A program made the translations under genes and the position numbers. The notes below the pieces were generated by a model. That model did no database searches, was not told where the DNA came from, and saw only the letters and a program-made list of their open reading frames with translations. Shown here piece after piece: positions 43,795-52,964 of a stretch of DNA of 55,211 nt (within the stretch, counting starts at the first letter, position 1; each line of letters begins with the position of its first letter). Origin of the DNA: Verrucomicrobiia bacterium (GTDB taxonomy: Bacteria; Omnitrophota; Omnitrophia; Omnitrophales; Aquincolibacteriaceae). The stretch is taken from NCBI GenBank assembly GCA_035495615.1, contig DATJFP010000084.1:1-55211 (forward strand), written 5' to 3'.

Positions 43795-44664
43795 ATGGCT
43801 TACCATCGCCTTCTGAAACTCGAAAAAGAGCCTTTCTCGACGAGCCCGGATCCGGCATTTTTTTACCGTTCGAAACATCATCGTGCCGCGCTTGCCAATC
43901 TTCTCATCGACCTGAGACTGAAACGCGGCCTTAGCGTCGTGCTCGGCGACATCGGGACCGGCAAGACAACCCTCGGCAGGAAACTGACGCAGATGCTCCG
44001 CGAAAGAAGCGGTTTCATTTTTCATCTCATCCTCAATCCCGTTTACGCGTCCGAGGAGCTTTTTTTTGACGCGCTGTGCCGGCGCATGGGATTGCAGGTG
44101 GCCTCGCCGCACCCGACCCTCGTTGATTATTGGGAAGCGCTCGAGCATGCGCTCTTTCAAAAAGGCGTGCAGGAAAAACAAACCGTCGTCATCATCATCG
44201 ACGAAGCGCACAAGCTAACGCCGTCTTCGCTGGAAGCGCTCCGCGTGCTCCTCAATTACGAGACCAACGACACCAAGCTGCTCCAGCTCATCCTGCTCGG
44301 CCAGATGGAACTTCTGCCGCTCATTCAAAGCATGCCGAATCTCAATGACCGCATCAGCCTCAAATATGTGCTGAAGCCGTTGTCTGAGGAAGAGACAAGG
44401 CAGATGATCGATTTTCGCCTTAAAGAAGCCGGGTATCATTCCCGCTCGCCCTTGTTTCACGAGGGCGCAATCCGGGCCATCCACGAGTATACCGGCGGTT
44501 ATCCGCGCAAGATTTCGCTGCTCTGCCACAAAGCCCTGCGTACCATGATCTTGAAGGGCCGCGGGATCGTGGACCTGGAAACGATCGAAGACTTGACACG
44601 CGAAGAAAGGGAAATCGGATGGGGGCCGGCGACGACATCCCCGAAGAACGTTTACTGCGTCTGA
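43795..44664 (+). CDS. GspA/ExeA-type AAA ATPase
   Basis: A 289-residue ATPase like the N-terminal domain of ExeA/GspA, the inner-membrane or peptidoglycan-remodelling factor that helps assemble type II secretins. It has the LLKLEKEPFSTSPDPAFFY opening of the family, Walker A GDIGTGKTT (residues 51-59), Walker B VVIIIDEAH (131-139), and a sensor region LNDRISLKYVLKPLS. Unlike full ExeA it has no peptidoglycan-binding extension or clear membrane helix. Its end overlaps the GspB/PilP-like gene by 46 bases. Confidence 0.88.
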   Translation: MAYHRLLKLEKEPFSTSPDPAFFYRSKHHRAALANLLIDLRLKRGLSVVLGDIGTGKTTLGRKLTQMLRERSGFIFHLILNPVYASEELFFDALCRRMGLQVASPHPTLVDYWEALEHALFQKGVQEKQTVVIIIDEAHKLTPSSLEALRVLLNYETNDTKLLQLILLGQMELLPLIQSMPNLNDRISLKYVLKPLSEEETRQMIDFRLKEAGYHSRSPLFHEGAIRAIHEYTGGYPRKISLLCHKALRTMILKGRGIVDLETIEDLTREEREIGWGPATTSPKNVYCV

Positions 44665-45272
44665 TCGAAAAAGGCGAGGCAGGCGCCGTGTCTGCCGCGC
44701 CCGTGAAGATGACAGGTTGGAAAGGGGTGTTGAATCGCCTGGCTTTCCTTCAGAGGTTCGGAGTCCGCGCGCCGGACGACCGGATCCTCTTTACCCTCAA
44801 ATCCTTGTCCGGATTGGTGTGGCTCGTTCTCGCGGGGCTCGGTCTTTATTTTCTGGCCGGAGTGGTTCCGCTGCCGCTGCCGGGACGTTTCGAACACAAG
44901 CAGGCGTCGCTTGCGCCCCGGGCCGTCTCCGACGAGCCTCAGCCCGCACAGGCGCTTGCGCTCAAGCCTGAAGAATATTATTTGGAACCGCTTGGGCAGC
45001 GCAATCCTTTTACAAATCAAAGCAGCGTGACCGAGGAAGAGCCGGCCGAAGCGCCGCCCACTCCGGCCGAAGTGCTCCACGGCATGGCCGAAGGGCTTTC
45101 GGTCGTCGGGATCAACCGCGGCGCGGTTCCGGATGCCATCGTCGAAGATGTCGTGAACAAGAAGAGTTACTTTATTAAGGCCGGAGACAAGGTCAAGGAC
45201 ATGACCGTCAAGGAAATCAAGCACAATAGCGTCGTCCTTACCTATCAGGGGGAAGACATTGAAATCAGCTAA
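44619..45272 (+). CDS. GspB/PilP-like inner-membrane protein
   Basis: A 217-residue protein with an N-terminal cytoplasmic part, one membrane helix at residues about 62-84, a linker with GQRNPF (a motif seen before PilP/GspC domains), and a C-terminal beta domain (LSVVGINRGAVPDAIVEDV...IKAGDKVKDMTVKEIKHNSVVLTY). GspB and PilP link an inner-membrane ATPase complex to the secretin, and both neighbours fit: GspA-type ATPase before, secretin after. Assignment rests on the motif plus context. Confidence 0.75.
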   Translation: MGAGDDIPEERLLRLIEKGEAGAVSAAPVKMTGWKGVLNRLAFLQRFGVRAPDDRILFTLKSLSGLVWLVLAGLGLYFLAGVVPLPLPGRFEHKQASLAPRAVSDEPQPAQALALKPEEYYLEPLGQRNPFTNQSSVTEEEPAEAPPTPAEVLHGMAEGLSVVGINRGAVPDAIVEDVVNKKSYFIKAGDKVKDMTVKEIKHNSVVLTYQGEDIEIS

Positions 45273-47019
45273 GCGGCGCACGGCACGGAACCTCGGGCTC
45301 GCAGTGTTTGCTTATGCGGCGATGGCCTGCCTGGCGAGAACCGGTTTGGCCCAGGATCAGGGCTCAGTCCCGGAAGAGAAGGCGGCCCAGGAAAATGCCG
45401 CGCCGCAAAGCGCAGAGGCGCCGCTGGGGCCGGCAGGAGAAGCGGCCGCGCCTGTCGTCGGTGAAGGCATGGAACAGCTTATTTCCCTGGAGTTCCGAGG
45501 GACGGATGCCGGTGACGTTCTCAAGTATCTCGCCCAGAAGGCCAACTTGAATCTTTCGATCAGCAGCGCGGTCACCGGGCGGGTCAACCTGTTCGTGACC
45601 AACGTGCCCATCCGCGACATCTTCGACATCGTCCTGCGCAGCAACAATCTTGCGTACATTAAGAAGGGCGACTTGTACCACATCCTGACGGAAACCGAGT
45701 ATAAGGAGCTCTACGGCGAAAAATTTTCGGATACGCGCATCGTCAAGACGCTGCGGCTCCAGTATGCGGTCCCTGAAATGGCATTCAACATGATGGATGC
45801 CATCAAGAGTTCGCTCGGACGCCTGCTCATCGACGAAAACTCGGGGACAATCATGATCATGGACACTCCCGAGAAGGTTTCGGAAATGGAAAGCGCGTTG
45901 AAGGTCCTGGAACAGCGAAGCGTGGTCAAGGTTTTTGACCTCAATTACGCGAAAGCGGATGAAGTCGAAGCCAAACTGAAGGACGAATTTGAAGTGAACA
46001 AGCTCGGCAACATCAAGGCGGACCTGCGCACCAATCAGCTCATCGTCAAGACCTTCCCGGACAGGATGAACGAAGTGACCAAGATGATCCAGGCGTTCGA
46101 CCGCGTGACGCGCGAGGTTCTCATCAACGCCAAGATCGTCAAAGTCACGCTCTCGAAAGATCTCGACTCCGGCATTGACTGGAACAGCGTGTTTTCCAAC
46201 ATTGAATTCAACGGCGTCGACAAGGTCAAGGATTTCCGGCGGACGACGGACGCCACCACGCCCGGCGCGGAAATCCCGAACGTTACGCCGATCGAAATCG
46301 CGCCCAAATTGGGCCTTGATAAAAACGGGCCTCTGGGAAGCGATCAATTCGGTGAGCTGATTTTTACCACGATCAACCGGGACGGCTACGAATTGTTCCG
46401 TTACCTCAGGACGCTCGGAGAAACAAAAATTATTTCCAAGCCGCGGCTGCTTGTCACGGAATATCAGCAGGCGAGTATCCATGTCGGCACGCGCGAGGCT
46501 TATGTGACAAGCACGACGACAACCGGCACGTCGACCTCCACGACCGCGGAAGAAGTGCAGTTTATCGACGTCGGCATCAAGTTTACGGTGACGCCGCGCA
46601 TCACCAGCGACGGGTTTATCGAAATGGCGATCAAGCCGGAAGTCAGCAGCGTCGTGCGCCAGCTCGCGACGCCCAGCGGCAACAGTATTCCCATCGTTGA
46701 TACCTCGATCGCGGAAACCAAGGTCCTCGTCAAGGACGGCTCTACGGTGATCATCGGCGGCCTGCGGAAAAACGAGAAACAGAATGATGACGACCAGGTC
46801 CCTGGCCTTGCCCGCATACCCGTTTTGGGTTCGTTGTTTTTTACCCAGAAAAATGACCACCAGGATATGCAGGAACTGGTGATTTTTATTACGCCCCACA
46901 TCGTCAAAGGAGATCATCTGGTCACCGGGGACGAAACGGAAATGGGAGGAGACTGGAAGGGCCTCCAGTCGTATAATTTTGAGAACGAGCCGGACGTTGT
47001 TCTTCCCGTGACGCATTAG
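45259..47019 (+). CDS. Secretin (GspD/PilQ family outer-membrane channel)
   Basis: A 586-residue secretin. A signal-like N terminus is followed by an STN-type domain (SLEFRGTDAGDVLKYLAQKANLN, shown in part: DVLKYLAQKANLN), N1-like periplasmic domains, and the C-terminal channel with the secretin signature VKDGSTVIIGGLRKNE and PVLGSLFF, ending in LVIFITPHIV. The TTG start at 45259 overlaps the previous gene and is preceded by GGGGGAAG. It may serve type II secretion or a type IV pilus; no pilin or major assembly ATPase is in the window. Confidence 0.93.
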   Translation: MKSAKRRTARNLGLAVFAYAAMACLARTGLAQDQGSVPEEKAAQENAAPQSAEAPLGPAGEAAAPVVGEGMEQLISLEFRGTDAGDVLKYLAQKANLNLSISSAVTGRVNLFVTNVPIRDIFDIVLRSNNLAYIKKGDLYHILTETEYKELYGEKFSDTRIVKTLRLQYAVPEMAFNMMDAIKSSLGRLLIDENSGTIMIMDTPEKVSEMESALKVLEQRSVVKVFDLNYAKADEVEAKLKDEFEVNKLGNIKADLRTNQLIVKTFPDRMNEVTKMIQAFDRVTREVLINAKIVKVTLSKDLDSGIDWNSVFSNIEFNGVDKVKDFRRTTDATTPGAEIPNVTPIEIAPKLGLDKNGPLGSDQFGELIFTTINRDGYELFRYLRTLGETKIISKPRLLVTEYQQASIHVGTREAYVTSTTTTGTSTSTTAEEVQFIDVGIKFTVTPRITSDGFIEMAIKPEVSSVVRQLATPSGNSIPIVDTSIAETKVLVKDGSTVIIGGLRKNEKQNDDDQVPGLARIPVLGSLFFTQKNDHQDMQELVIFITPHIVKGDHLVTGDETEMGGDWKGLQSYNFENEPDVVLPVTH

Positions 47020-47034
47020 GCCCGGCAGGTTCCT

Positions 47035-48123
47035 ATGAAAAAAGGTCTGAGACAATTTTCCATGCTGCTTCTCGCGGGCGTCCTCGCGGCCGCCATGGCG
47101 GAGGCGGCGCGCGCCGAACCGGCGAAACAGGACGAGGCCAGCGATGCGGGAGCGCCGGCGGAAACCGTCCAGGCTCCGGAGGCACCCGCGGTTCCCAAAG
47201 AATGCGCGGTCCTCGAGCAGAAAATAACGTCGCTTGCGGCAGACCGCAATAACATTCTGGCGCAGGTGCAAGTCGCCTATCAGGAAAAGAAAGAGGCGCG
47301 GGAGGAGCTCGAAAAGGCGCAAAAACAAATCAAGGAGCTGACCGCCGAGCGGGACAAGCTCCAGGGCGAAGTGACGCAGGCCAAGCAGCAGGCCTTCGAA
47401 CAGGTCGACAGCATGTACCAGAAAAACAGCGAGATGGCCGGCCGTTTGAGGACCGCGTTATGGAGCGGCGGAAGCCCGGCGAAGCCTTCCGCGGAGGAAG
47501 GGGAACCTCTTCTGAGCAAGCCGCCGATTCTGGAAGAAAAGGAACCTCAGGCCGCAAGCGTTTCTTTCGGACCTCTTCCCAAGGTGGAAAAACAATTACC
47601 GGAAACAAAACAGGGGGAATCCGCTGCTGAGCTCGCTGCCGAACGCCGTGAGCGAGCGGCCGTGGAAAAAAAGGTGAAGTCCCTCGAGGAAGAAATCGCG
47701 GAGTTGAAGCGGCAGCTCGAGCAGGCCAAGAAAGAAAAAACGGAGGCTGTCCAGGCCGCCGACGAATTGAAGAAGGCCGCTGCGGACGTTCCGGGCAAAG
47801 TCCAGGAGATAAGCCGCGAAAACGAAAGGCTCAGGAGCGAGAACGCGCAGCTCCACTATAACGTCGGCGTTGTGCTTGTCCGTCAGCGGGAATACGAACG
47901 CGCTGCAAAAGAGTTTCAGAGGGCTGTGGAGCTGGCGCCCGACCAGCCGCTGAGTTATTTTAATCTGGGCAAACTTTATTCGGAATATTTGGATGACTCG
48001 CAGAAGGCGGTTTCCTACTTTGAACATTACCTTCAACTGCGTCCGGACGCGGATGACGCAGATTGGGTCAAACAAAATATCGCCGTCCACAAAGCGTGGA
48101 AGGGCGATGACAAACTGCTCTAA
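47035..48123 (+). CDS. Periplasmic coiled-coil and TPR protein
   Basis: A 362-residue exported protein with a signal peptide (residues 1 to about 27). Two long coiled-coil stretches (about 55-130 and 200-275, rich in E, K, Q and A) flank a low-complexity acidic linker. C-terminal TPR repeats follow (YNVGVVLVRQREYERAAKEFQRAVELAPDQPLSYFNLGKLY, shown in part: YERAAKEFQRAVELAPDQ). It starts 15 bases after the secretin stop. A pilotin-like or scaffolding role is possible but not shown. Confidence 0.8.
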   Translation: MKKGLRQFSMLLLAGVLAAAMAEAARAEPAKQDEASDAGAPAETVQAPEAPAVPKECAVLEQKITSLAADRNNILAQVQVAYQEKKEAREELEKAQKQIKELTAERDKLQGEVTQAKQQAFEQVDSMYQKNSEMAGRLRTALWSGGSPAKPSAEEGEPLLSKPPILEEKEPQAASVSFGPLPKVEKQLPETKQGESAAELAAERRERAAVEKKVKSLEEEIAELKRQLEQAKKEKTEAVQAADELKKAAADVPGKVQEISRENERLRSENAQLHYNVGVVLVRQREYERAAKEFQRAVELAPDQPLSYFNLGKLYSEYLDDSQKAVSYFEHYLQLRPDADDADWVKQNIAVHKAWKGDDKLL

Positions 48124-48183
48124 TTTTGTGGCAGCTTTTAACAGCCGCGTGTAACCTTGTGTAGTGTTTGAAAAGGAGAAAGT

Positions 48184-48921
48184 ATGAAGAAGAAAATGGG
48201 TTGGATTATGGCCGCGGCCGTTCTTGTGCTTATGGGAATCATGCCGGTGTATTTGAAGGCCCAGGAAATGAGCGCCGAAGAAAAGGCAAAGGTGCTTGAG
48301 GCGGCCAATGACGAGCTTTATAGGACGGAATGGAAAATCACGGTCCTCCCGATGTGGGGCCCTAAAGAAAGCCGGAAGCCGGTTGATGACACGCTGCGCC
48401 TCCTGGACGGAAAGCTGCATTCAAAGGCGTTTTCGCAGGAGGGGTATGCGGATTCGAACGTGTCGGTCACAGTGCAGGACGACGGGATGGTCGTGGTCGA
48501 AACCATGCAGCGCAACGATAAAAACGGAGTCGTCTTCTGGCGCGGCGAGCTTTCCCAGGGCATTTTCCGGGGTGTCATCAGCAAGCAGGTCCCGGACAAG
48601 GGGACGCTGTCTTATTCCTTTAAAGGACAGAGCTCCAAAATGATCGAGCCGACTCCGACGCCCACACCCACACCTACGCCTACGCCGGTCCCGACACCCA
48701 CGCCGTCGGTAGCCGTTTCCGCGGAAGCGCCCGCGCCCAAGGAACCGGACGCTGCCGTTCCGGGAACCGCTGCTCCCGAGAAGCCGGCGGAGAAAAAAGT
48801 AACCGCACCTTCTGAGGAACCTAAAGCGGCCCCGCTGGTTTCCGCGTCCGAAAAAATGAAAGCCAAGGCGGAAACTCCTGCGCCCGCGCCGAAGAAGAAA
48901 AAGAAACCGGCCGTGGCATAA
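48184..48921 (+). CDS. Secreted protein with domain A and a Pro-Thr linker
   Basis: A 245-residue exported protein I cannot name. A signal peptide (1 to about 27) is followed by a beta-rich domain (residues about 45-150, here called domain A): WKITVLPM, DDTLRLLDGKLHS, then VETMQRN and WRGEL. A clean TP repeat (157-174) and an Ala/Pro/Lys-rich tail ending KKKKKPAVA follow. Domain A is similar to the C terminus of the protein at 53219-54451. AAGGAG lies upstream of the ATG. The basic tail and PT linker suggest a wall- or membrane-spanning spacer. Confidence 0.8.
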   Translation: MKKKMGWIMAAAVLVLMGIMPVYLKAQEMSAEEKAKVLEAANDELYRTEWKITVLPMWGPKESRKPVDDTLRLLDGKLHSKAFSQEGYADSNVSVTVQDDGMVVVETMQRNDKNGVVFWRGELSQGIFRGVISKQVPDKGTLSYSFKGQSSKMIEPTPTPTPTPTPTPVPTPTPSVAVSAEAPAPKEPDAAVPGTAAPEKPAEKKVTAPSEEPKAAPLVSASEKMKAKAETPAPAPKKKKKPAVA

Positions 48922-48931
48922 CCGGAGGATC

Positions 48932-49414
48932 ATGACTTCGGGTTTTCCGGGTGTGCCGGCCCTCATGACGGAACATCGTCCTCCTTCCCGGTTGTCCGCC
49001 CGTTTTTGCGCGGCGTTTTTCGCAGCCCTTGCGGCCGTCCTTTTTTCCGTTGTCCCTCTTGTTTCCGGCCGTGATTACGCGGAAGAACAAACCCACGTCC
49101 TCAAAGGCGTCGTGACGGCCTTCCGCGAAGATTCCGTGTCCGTTTCCGAAACCGAAGACGACGAGAAAGAAGTGCGCCGTGAAACAGCTTTCGCGCTGAC
49201 ACCTGTCATCGAGTACGCCGGAATCGAAAGGTGGGACGATCTCAAGCTGGGAAACCACGTGATCGTGACCTACCGCGATAAGAGACTCATCCACGAAGGC
49301 AAAGACGAAAAGGGCGGGTCTTTTCAAGAGGCGTCGGTGATCGGGCGGGACATCATCCGCCTTGAAGTCACGGACAAGGACACAGGAAAGAAGCTGCTCA
49401 AAGCAGGCTATTAA
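48932..49414 (+). CDS. Small exported protein, domain B (copy 1)
   Basis: A 160-residue protein with an N-terminal membrane or signal segment (residues about 22-46, AAFFAALAAVLFSVVPLVSG) and a small beta domain: THVLKGVVTAFREDSVSV, TPVIEYAGIERWDDLKLGNHVIVTY. The pattern resembles the protein at 54448-54870 along its length. It follows the domain A gene by 10 bases, so A and B are paired here as they are again at 53.2-54.9 kb. Role unknown. Confidence 0.75.
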   Translation: MTSGFPGVPALMTEHRPPSRLSARFCAAFFAALAAVLFSVVPLVSGRDYAEEQTHVLKGVVTAFREDSVSVSETEDDEKEVRRETAFALTPVIEYAGIERWDDLKLGNHVIVTYRDKRLIHEGKDEKGGSFQEASVIGRDIIRLEVTDKDTGKKLLKAGY

Positions 49415-49449
49415 ACGGAAAAAGCGCCCGATGCGGGCCCGGAAAGTCC

Positions 49450-52400
49450 ATGAAGCCTGATGCCGCGAGACCTCTAAAAGCGTTTTTTTTTACAGCCGTG
49501 TCATTGTTCCTCCCTCTTTTTGCAAAGTCCCTCCCGGCGCTCTATGCGTATCAGATCAAGGCTGTGCATCACGTCGTCCTCCGCATGGACGTCGATGACC
49601 TCGAAATAACGGCCCCGCTCGACCAGGAAGTGGACCCCCGGAAAACATTTCTGATGACCAGCCAGGAATGGACCACCGACATCGACCCTTTCTCGAATGT
49701 GGCCAACTGTCTTCCCGTAGAGGTTTATTTCCCGGATTCCAAAACCGTCAGGGCGGTCCGCTCCATGGCGGGCAGCGCACAAATCCTCCATGTGCTTGCG
49801 GTCGAGTTTGAGAGCGGCGCCACCGTCTACCGCGGCGTCGCCACCTTTGATGCCAAGACCTACAAGAAAAACATCAAGCTGCCGTTCATCCGGCGGGACC
49901 AGGCCTTTCCTTTGGTTCAGGCGCGTCCTCTCGACCCTTCGCAGGACTCGAAAGGCTACGGCTTTTTCAAAGCCGCTTTCCAGGACGAATACACGCTTTC
50001 GATCGAGCGCAGTCAGCCCGCGAAAAACAGGGACGTCGTGAATGAGGATACCGGAGAGACCGGGCTGCTCAACGAGGCAATGCCTCCCATGCGCGTGTCC
50101 TGGCAGGCTGTCGAGATCGAGGGCTCGCGTGTGCAAAGCGGCATTGCCAGCATGGCGCATTTCGCGGCTGATACGAATGCCTATCTTCTTTCCCGGATCG
50201 AAGATCTCAGCAAGGCCTTTCTGGTTTTGGGATACACGGCCGGGGAGGGAGCCGCGGCGGATTCACTGAGCGCGGCCCGCGGCGTGATTTCCGAACCGGA
50301 CCAGGTGAGTTTTTACCGCGGCAGCGTGGGAAGCGAGAGCGGACAGCAGGTGGATTTTTCCTGGTACGTGGTTGAGCTCCCGAACCCGGGCGATAACGTC
50401 CAGCAGGGCAGCGTCCATTTCGAGGATTTTGAAAACGAAAAAATCGTGCCTCTCGCGGACGTTCATCCGGAACTCGCGCTTGCCATGGTCACCGCCTCGG
50501 TGGCGCCCGGGGATTCCGGAGAAACGGACACGCTGTCGCGGGGCGAAGGCCGTTTTGCCGCGGAAATTCAGGATTCCGGAAAGCTTCGGATCACGCGCGG
50601 CCTCAATTTCCATGCTTCCGCCGCCGACGTCAACTGGCAGGTGGTGGATTTCGCGCCGCTTTCCTTCGAAGAGCCTGCCGAAGGAGCGGTGTGGACCGTG
50701 GGTGAAAAAAACACGGTCCGGTGGAAACATGCGCGCACTCTCCTGCGCGGGGGAAGCGGTGAAGACGGCGTTCACCTGGTCAATTTGTCCTTGTCGTTGG
50801 ACGGCGGAGCGGACGGATACCGTCACAAGATTGCCTCCGGTCTTCCCGCCTCGGCAGACCAGTATCCATGGACGCTGCCGGAAGAAATAGGCGGCAAGAA
50901 TCCCATCGGATTGCAGCTGAAGTTCCGCCTCGAGGACAAAAACGAATCCGTGCGCAATACCGCGTTTTCGGGAACGTTTGCGGCAAAGGGCCTGCTCGAC
51001 CTGACCGCGCCGGACGGAGGCGAGACCTGGTATGCCGGAGAGCAGGATTACAAAATCACGTGGAAATTTCAGGGGAAAATCGGAAACGTGGCTTTGTATT
51101 ACGACAAGAGCGGGGTTGCCGGCGAAGGCGCTTTTCCCGAGGACAACAAACTTGCCGTGGTTCCCGCGGGCAGCGGCGGCCTTGGTTTTTATTTGTGGCG
51201 GCCGGACCCGCGGATGAACGCGCGTGAAATGCGCATCCAAATCCGGCAGGAGGGCGAAGGCGGTGCTTCCGACATTTCGAAGAACTCCTTTTCCGTGATT
51301 CCGCGCGTCGAAATCATCGATCCGGTCTGGGGTAATGAAACCTGGCAGGCGGGAACGGACCAGATGATCCGGTGGAAAACCACGGCCATTCTGGACAAGG
51401 TGAATCTCTCTTACGCGAAAGCAGGAACCGAAGACTGGGTGCCCCTTGCCAAAGAAATTCCCGCGCCAACCCCGGGCGAAGGGGCCTTTCGTTGGAAAGT
51501 TCCGGACGAAACCGCGGGGCAGGACATCCGCTTCAAGATCGCGAAGGCGGATGACCCAACGATTTTTGATACGTCGCCGGACGTGGGCAAAGAGGCTGTC
51601 GCGGTTTTGCCGTGGGTGCGGTTTGCCGAAGAGCCGCCGGCAGGCAGGCTGTGGCACGTGGGCGAAACGCTCAAATTTTCCTGGGCGAGCGGCGGCAAGA
51701 CCGAAGTTTTCCGGCTGGCTTATTTGCGGCCGGGAAATACGGCATGGGAAGACATCGCTTACGTCAAAGCCGGCGGTCATGCCTTTGAATGGCAAATCCC
51801 TGACTTGATCGGCTCCGGACTTCAAATCCGCATCGAAGACGTCAATGCCCCGGCCGTTTCCGATGTCCTGAAAACCCCGCTCGAAATCGCGGCGAGCCTT
51901 CATCTCAAAAGCCCCGCGGGAGGAGAAAACTGGATACGCGGCCAGGCGCCCCCCGAAATCACGTGGGACTGCGGCGGCAGCGTGGGCAATGTTTCGCTGT
52001 ACTATCTCCTTGCCCAGGCGGACGGCAGTGAACAAGAGGAGCGCATTGCCAAGGAGGTGCCATGCACCACGGGCAAATGGAACTGGACCTTGCCGGACAA
52101 GACTTCCAAAAGCGTCCGGATCAAGATCCAGCAGGAAGCGGACGAGCGCGTTTACGACATCTCAAAACCGCTGGCGATCAGGCCCGGCTTGACGTTTTCC
52201 GAGCCCCATGCGGAGACCCAGATTTTTTATGGCGGCCGTCCGGCCGAGATCGCTTGGCGTTCCTCGGGCACTGTCCCGGTTTACGGTTTGTCCTATGCCC
52301 TGCAGGGAATCCCGGGATGGATTCCCGCCGACGAACACATCGGCGGCGGGCCCGAAGGGGAGTATCACTATTCCTGGACCGTGCCGGGCTCGCTTCTGGG

Positions 52401-52776
52401 AAAACGCGTCATTTTGAAAATCGAAGATGTGAAGCAGCCGGAGGTGTCGGTCTCCACGGCGGAAACGGGGATCCCTGTCGAATCGTGGATCGAGCTTTTA
52501 CCGATGGATACCGCGCGGGCCTACCGCCCCGGGGAAAGCGTTATGCTCCGCTGGAGTGCTGCCCAGGACGTTTCCTTTATAAGGCTGCAATACAGCGCCG
52601 ATCAGGGCCAGGGATGGACCGACCTTGCCGTTCTCCAGAGGGAAGCCGGCAGTTACGAATGGCATCTGCCCAGTCCGGGAGACCAGGCCCTTCAGGTCAG
52701 GATTGCAGACCTGAAACGGCCGGAAATGCAGGCGGTTTCCGGCATTCTAAGGACCGTCAAAGAAGAAAAGGCTTAG
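49450..52776 (+). CDS. Large exported beta-repeat surface protein
   Basis: A 1108-residue protein with an N-terminal signal segment (residues about 13-32). About residues 120-400 contain three repeats ending in a W-x-V-V/E-F/L pattern (VSWQAVEIEG, FSWYVVEL, VNWQVVDF). From about residue 404 seven repeats of roughly 95-105 residues follow, starting near 404, 516, 621, 724, 818, 915 and 1014, with the pattern P-x-G-G-E-x-W-x-x-G...W and a Y/F-x-W-x-x-P end. These look like Ig-like or Kre9/KNH-type (PF10342) modules seen in bacterial surface proteins. No sorting signal was found at the C terminus. Confidence 0.8.
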   Translation: MKPDAARPLKAFFFTAVSLFLPLFAKSLPALYAYQIKAVHHVVLRMDVDDLEITAPLDQEVDPRKTFLMTSQEWTTDIDPFSNVANCLPVEVYFPDSKTVRAVRSMAGSAQILHVLAVEFESGATVYRGVATFDAKTYKKNIKLPFIRRDQAFPLVQARPLDPSQDSKGYGFFKAAFQDEYTLSIERSQPAKNRDVVNEDTGETGLLNEAMPPMRVSWQAVEIEGSRVQSGIASMAHFAADTNAYLLSRIEDLSKAFLVLGYTAGEGAAADSLSAARGVISEPDQVSFYRGSVGSESGQQVDFSWYVVELPNPGDNVQQGSVHFEDFENEKIVPLADVHPELALAMVTASVAPGDSGETDTLSRGEGRFAAEIQDSGKLRITRGLNFHASAADVNWQVVDFAPLSFEEPAEGAVWTVGEKNTVRWKHARTLLRGGSGEDGVHLVNLSLSLDGGADGYRHKIASGLPASADQYPWTLPEEIGGKNPIGLQLKFRLEDKNESVRNTAFSGTFAAKGLLDLTAPDGGETWYAGEQDYKITWKFQGKIGNVALYYDKSGVAGEGAFPEDNKLAVVPAGSGGLGFYLWRPDPRMNAREMRIQIRQEGEGGASDISKNSFSVIPRVEIIDPVWGNETWQAGTDQMIRWKTTAILDKVNLSYAKAGTEDWVPLAKEIPAPTPGEGAFRWKVPDETAGQDIRFKIAKADDPTIFDTSPDVGKEAVAVLPWVRFAEEPPAGRLWHVGETLKFSWASGGKTEVFRLAYLRPGNTAWEDIAYVKAGGHAFEWQIPDLIGSGLQIRIEDVNAPAVSDVLKTPLEIAASLHLKSPAGGENWIRGQAPPEITWDCGGSVGNVSLYYLLAQADGSEQEERIAKEVPCTTGKWNWTLPDKTSKSVRIKIQQEADERVYDISKPLAIRPGLTFSEPHAETQIFYGGRPAEIAWRSSGTVPVYGLSYALQGIPGWIPADEHIGGGPEGEYHYSWTVPGSLLGKRVILKIEDVKQPEVSVSTAETGIPVESWIELLPMDTARAYRPGESVMLRWSAAQDVSFIRLQYSADQGQGWTDLAVLQREAGSYEWHLPSPGDQALQVRIADLKRPEMQAVSGILRTVKEEKA

Positions 52777-52796
52777 GAAGGCTTTTTTCCCCAGGG

Positions 52797-52847
52797 ATTT
52801 GACAGAAGCACAGCGATGGGTTACGGTTGTATCGTTAAGTGTCAAAT
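52797..52847. promoter_or_regulatory. Perfect inverted repeat ATTTGACA / TGTCAAAT
   Basis: ATTTGACA (52797-52804) and TGTCAAAT (52840-52847) are perfect inverse copies with a 35-base spacer, just upstream of the riboswitch. The left arm contains a TTGACA that could be a -35 box for the riboswitch transcript, but no good -10 lies at 17 bases (TACGGT at 52822). A dimeric regulator site or a fold in the leader is possible. Confidence 0.4.
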
Positions 52848-52865
52848 AGTCGATCTTTCTATTCG

Positions 52866-52945
52866 TGAACTGAAAAAGGCAAACTATCCGTAAGGGTAGG
52901 ACGCAAAGCCATGGGCCCTATGAGGGTCGCCAGGCCGCCAGTCGA
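52866..52945 (+). ncRNA. Cyclic-dinucleotide riboswitch aptamer (GEMM-I / c-di-GMP-I class)
   Basis: The conserved core is readable: AAGGCAAACTATCC, a GTAA tetraloop, GGGTAGGACGCAAAGCC, then a second arm ATGGGCCCTATGAGGGTCGCC-AGGCCGCC that closes with the first. This matches the layout of the c-di-GMP-I riboswitch (GGCAAAC stem, GNRA tetraloop, GGACGCAAAGCC junction, tetraloop-receptor arm, CC near the 3-prime side). ACTG (52869-52872) can pair with CAGT (52939-52942) for P1. It precedes a terminator and the Y1-fusion gene. c-di-GMP or 3',3'-cGAMP binding cannot be told apart safely by eye. Confidence 0.88.
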
Positions 52946-52964
52946 GCATTATGACGGTGTCTTC

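Noticed and set aside
48649-48705. Short tandem Thr-Pro codon repeats as a possible CRISPR or phase-variable tract
   Set aside because: It encodes a PT linker in frame; units are six bases with no spacers, and there is no sign of frameshift-based switching.
49416-49440. Small GCCCG-ATG-CGGGC hairpin before the 49450 gene as a terminator
   Set aside because: A five-pair stem with no T-run in a 35-base gap between likely co-transcribed genes.
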